Assembly: GCA_905215145.1 (NCBI GenBank)
Contig: CAJMOW010000056.1
Span: forward strand, 1 to 7,985
Length of the DNA stretch: 7,985 nt
Direction of reading: 5' to 3'
Source: an uncultured bacterium
GTDB taxonomy: Bacteria > Bacillota_I > Bacilli_A > RF39 > UBA660
Of the stretch, positions 6,889-7,985 are shown piece by piece. The position numbers were made by a program, and so were the translations under genes. Each line of letters starts with the position of its first letter. Positions within the stretch are counted from its first letter, which is position 1. The notes below the pieces were generated by a model, which did no database searches, was not told the DNA's origin, and worked only from the letters and a program-made list of their open reading frames with translations.

Positions 6889-7440
6889 ACCCCTGCAACT
6901 TCATCTCAAACCGTTCGGAGGGTAAAAACTTGCCAAGAAGATCATCATATATGTAAATCAAACCATGAAGCTGGGCGTGTTCAGGTCTGGTTCTTTTATC
7001 AAGGACAGCGACATATTCTCAATATTGTCTATTGTCAACATTATCCATCTGCGTATTGTACCGCCCCGTCATATATGAAGTCTGCATATTAACTGCATAG
7101 ATGGTTTTTAATCTGTACATTGAGCCGAGTTGAACTTTTGCTGCGTTACCTTTAGAATCAACAACAATCTGCTCACCCCGCCAACCTTTCTTTTGCAGGG
7201 TTGGTTTGAGTTCTTTTTGAAATTCATGAAACGTTTTACCTTCTGACAGTGCTTTGTCTAATGAAGTGCGAATATCTTTTAATATATCTTCTCGCATAAC
7301 TTTTGCAACTGTAAAAGTTTTTTATGAGCATCTTCCCATAGGTCGTACCAATCCCACGAATACGAATTTCCTTTTTTCTGAAAATATTTAATTGCGGCAG
7401 TCGGAGCAAGTTTAAATAATCCCTTAAGTTCGACTGTCAT
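6889..7440 (-). pseudogene. Mu gpF-like phage head morphogenesis protein, decayed
   Basis: Read in pieces on the minus strand, this stretch follows the Mu F / SPP1 gp7-type minor head protein family. Piece 1 (7440-7279) begins MTVELKGLFKLAPTAAIKYF and includes SWDWYDLWEDAH. Piece 2 (7297-7022) includes MREDILKDIR, GKTFHEFQKELKPTLQKKGW and LKTIYAVNMQTSYMTGRY. Piece 3 (7018-6925) has EYVAVLDKRTRPEHAQLHG. Piece 4 (6924-6889) has YPPNGLR then a stop then SCRG. Lesions: a six-A run at 7318-7323 where seven would restore HKKTFTVAKVMRED; TGA at 7021-7019 where the family has Trp; a further frameshift near 6940-6925; and TGA at 6903-6901 where a Cys is expected. The original start (ATG 7440) still has AGGAG upstream. 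GC is about 40% in the part I counted, well above the neighbouring genes. The recognisable part covers about 183 codons, so the C-terminus seems to be missing. It is a non-functional relic of a Mu-like prophage. Confidence 0.85.
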
Positions 7441-7567
7441 TAATACTTCACTCCTATAAAATCAAGAACTCTGCCGCATCCGAGTTTATTTATGCAATAA
7501 TCGTGAAGTTTCCACCTGAGAATGAAACATACACTTTACCGTCAAAGTGGTCGTAAAATTGTTTAAT
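7440..7567 (-). pseudogene. PAPS-reductase-family (PP-loop) phage gene remnant with internal deletion
   Basis: On the minus strand, 7567-7511 encodes IKQFYDHFDGKVYVSFSGG. This is the N-terminal PP-loop region (normally SFSGGKDS) of phage-type phosphoadenosine phosphosulfate reductase-like proteins. After three A bases (7511-7509) the frame shifts and LHDYCINKLGCGRVLDFIGV, then KY and a stop, follow (7508-7440). That matches the C-terminus of the same family. The body of the gene, normally some 200 residues or more, is absent. An in-frame TGA (7570-7568) sits just before IKQFYDHF, where an Arg codon would be one base away. The stop overlaps the ATG of the Mu F-like pseudogene (TAATG), so the two were probably adjacent in the prophage operon. 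The gene is dead. The family call rests on two short but characteristic blocks. Confidence 0.7.
7451..7455 (-). promoter_or_regulatory. Relic ribosome binding site of the Mu F-like pseudogene
   Basis: AGGAG on the minus strand lies 10 bases before the ATG at 7440, inside the last codons of the PAPS-reductase-like remnant. It marks the original start of the head-protein gene and shows the two phage genes were translationally coupled. Confidence 0.6.
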
Positions 7568-7628
7568 TCAATTTTTACAAACTATGAGTATTAAAAGTTT
7601 TTAATAAAAAAAATCGGGGAAAAGTTTA

Positions 7629-7985
7629 TTAAAAAATATTAAGTAAATTTTTCTTTAAATCCTGATACAAATCTTCAAATGTTCGTTCTTTTCGCCAGAT
7701 ATATTCTGCCAGATTGTGATACAAGTTAACTTCATTTTTATTATGACTAACTATTCTTGATAGATAACAATAGACCTTTTTAAATTCTTTGATTTCTGCT
7801 TTATTAAAACTCGTTTCATTCTGTCCTTTAAGTAATTTATCTGTAACAAAAACTTGGTTATTATAAATATAAAAATATGCATATTGTTCAAAAAATATTC
7901 TATACCTCCCGATTTGTGGTTTTTCAAAGAAAAAATTTAAGAGTATTTTAAGTTGTTGTTCATAGATTAATTTCCTAAATTCTTT
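7629..7985 (-). CDS. Unrecognised protein, C-terminal 118 codons (start beyond right edge)
   Basis: The minus-strand frame is open from the window edge to a TAA at 7631-7629, giving 118 residues with no Met, so the start must lie to the right of the window. Its 357 bases without a stop, in DNA this AT-rich, favour real coding sequence. The residues are charged and aromatic-rich: it opens KEFRKLIYEQQLKILLNFFF, has EQYAYFYIYNNQVFV in the middle, and ends with WRKERTFEDLYQDL then KKNLLNIF. The pattern suggests a soluble, mainly helical C-terminus. I see no catalytic motif, cysteine cluster or membrane segment that would assign a family. It lies upstream, on the same strand, of the phage relics and could be phage cargo or the next chromosomal gene; its low GC is more like the intact genes of this window than the phage relics. 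Confidence 0.6.
   Translation of the reverse strand, partial: KEFRKLIYEQQLKILLNFFFEKPQIGRYRIFFEQYAYFYIYNNQVFVTDKLLKGQNETSFNKAEIKEFKKVYCYLSRIVSHNKNEVNLYHNLAEYIWRKERTFEDLYQDLKKNLLNIF

Noticed and set aside
6901..7021. In-frame TGA codons, one at a Trp position, considered as evidence for TGA read as Trp.
   Set aside because: Other TGA codons fall at expected Cys and Arg positions, frameshifts accompany them, and all intact genes use TGG for Trp.
6880..7092. A 70-codon plus-strand open frame beginning MRITPATSSQ.
   Set aside because: It lies antisense to the Mu F-like pseudogene, whose minus-strand pieces match the family pattern over the same bases.
7590..7605. A 16-base AT-only palindrome (7-base arms), considered as a terminator or operator.
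   Set aside because: It has no GC pairs and no U-tract on either side, and such palindromes are expected by chance in DNA this AT-rich.
1..7985. CRISPR arrays, tRNA or rRNA genes, and insertion-sequence ends.
   Set aside because: I saw no spaced direct repeats, cloverleaf-like arms, rRNA blocks or transposase motifs in the window.

Overview
This is an AT-rich window (roughly 25-30% GC by eye in the genes). It looks like chromosomal accessory DNA from an uncultured, probably gut-associated bacterium. Several proteins share a short, Asn/Lys-rich N-terminus beginning MK(I/T)S or MKIQ, followed by an (I)SFxG motif. From memory this style is typical of Candidatus Gastranaerophilales (Vampirovibrionia/Melainabacteria). 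That placement is a tentative recollection, not a database result. The code is standard: Trp is TGG and all intact genes end in TAA.

Layout. (1) Positions 1-2825, plus strand: a two-gene operon. The first gene is the 5'-truncated C-terminal part of a protein with a canonical AAA+ ATPase module. Twelve bases later comes a 608-aa membrane-anchored protein whose C-terminal half is the same AAA+ fold with its catalytic motifs erased (a pseudo-ATPase). (2) Positions 2833-6795, minus strand: a convergent three-gene operon read right to left. It encodes a 410-aa single-pass membrane protein with acidic repeats; a 785-aa protein with a Gly/Ala-rich, DUF697-like hydrophobic middle and a C-terminal AAA+ module; and a 121-aa two-helix membrane protein. 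The last is coupled to its neighbour by a TAATG overlap. The two operons meet tail to tail with 7 bp between stop codons. (3) Positions 6889-7567, minus strand: decayed prophage DNA. It holds a Mu gpF-like head-morphogenesis pseudogene with at least four lesions. Before it lies a PAPS-reductase-family remnant in which a large internal deletion joined the PP-loop region to the C-terminus. This stretch is richer in GC than its surroundings. (4) Positions 7629-7985, minus strand: an open frame entering from the right edge, the C-terminal 118 codons of an unrecognised protein.

The point of interest is the AAA+ set. Three related ATPase modules lie in two converging operons with membrane partners, and they differ in catalytic state: one has intact Walker A and B, one has an intact Walker A with Asn for the Walker B Asp, and one has lost both motifs. 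An active AAA+ subunit encoded directly upstream of a dead, membrane-anchored paralogue suggests a heteromeric or regulated membrane-associated remodelling machine. Its substrate and function cannot be read from the sequence.
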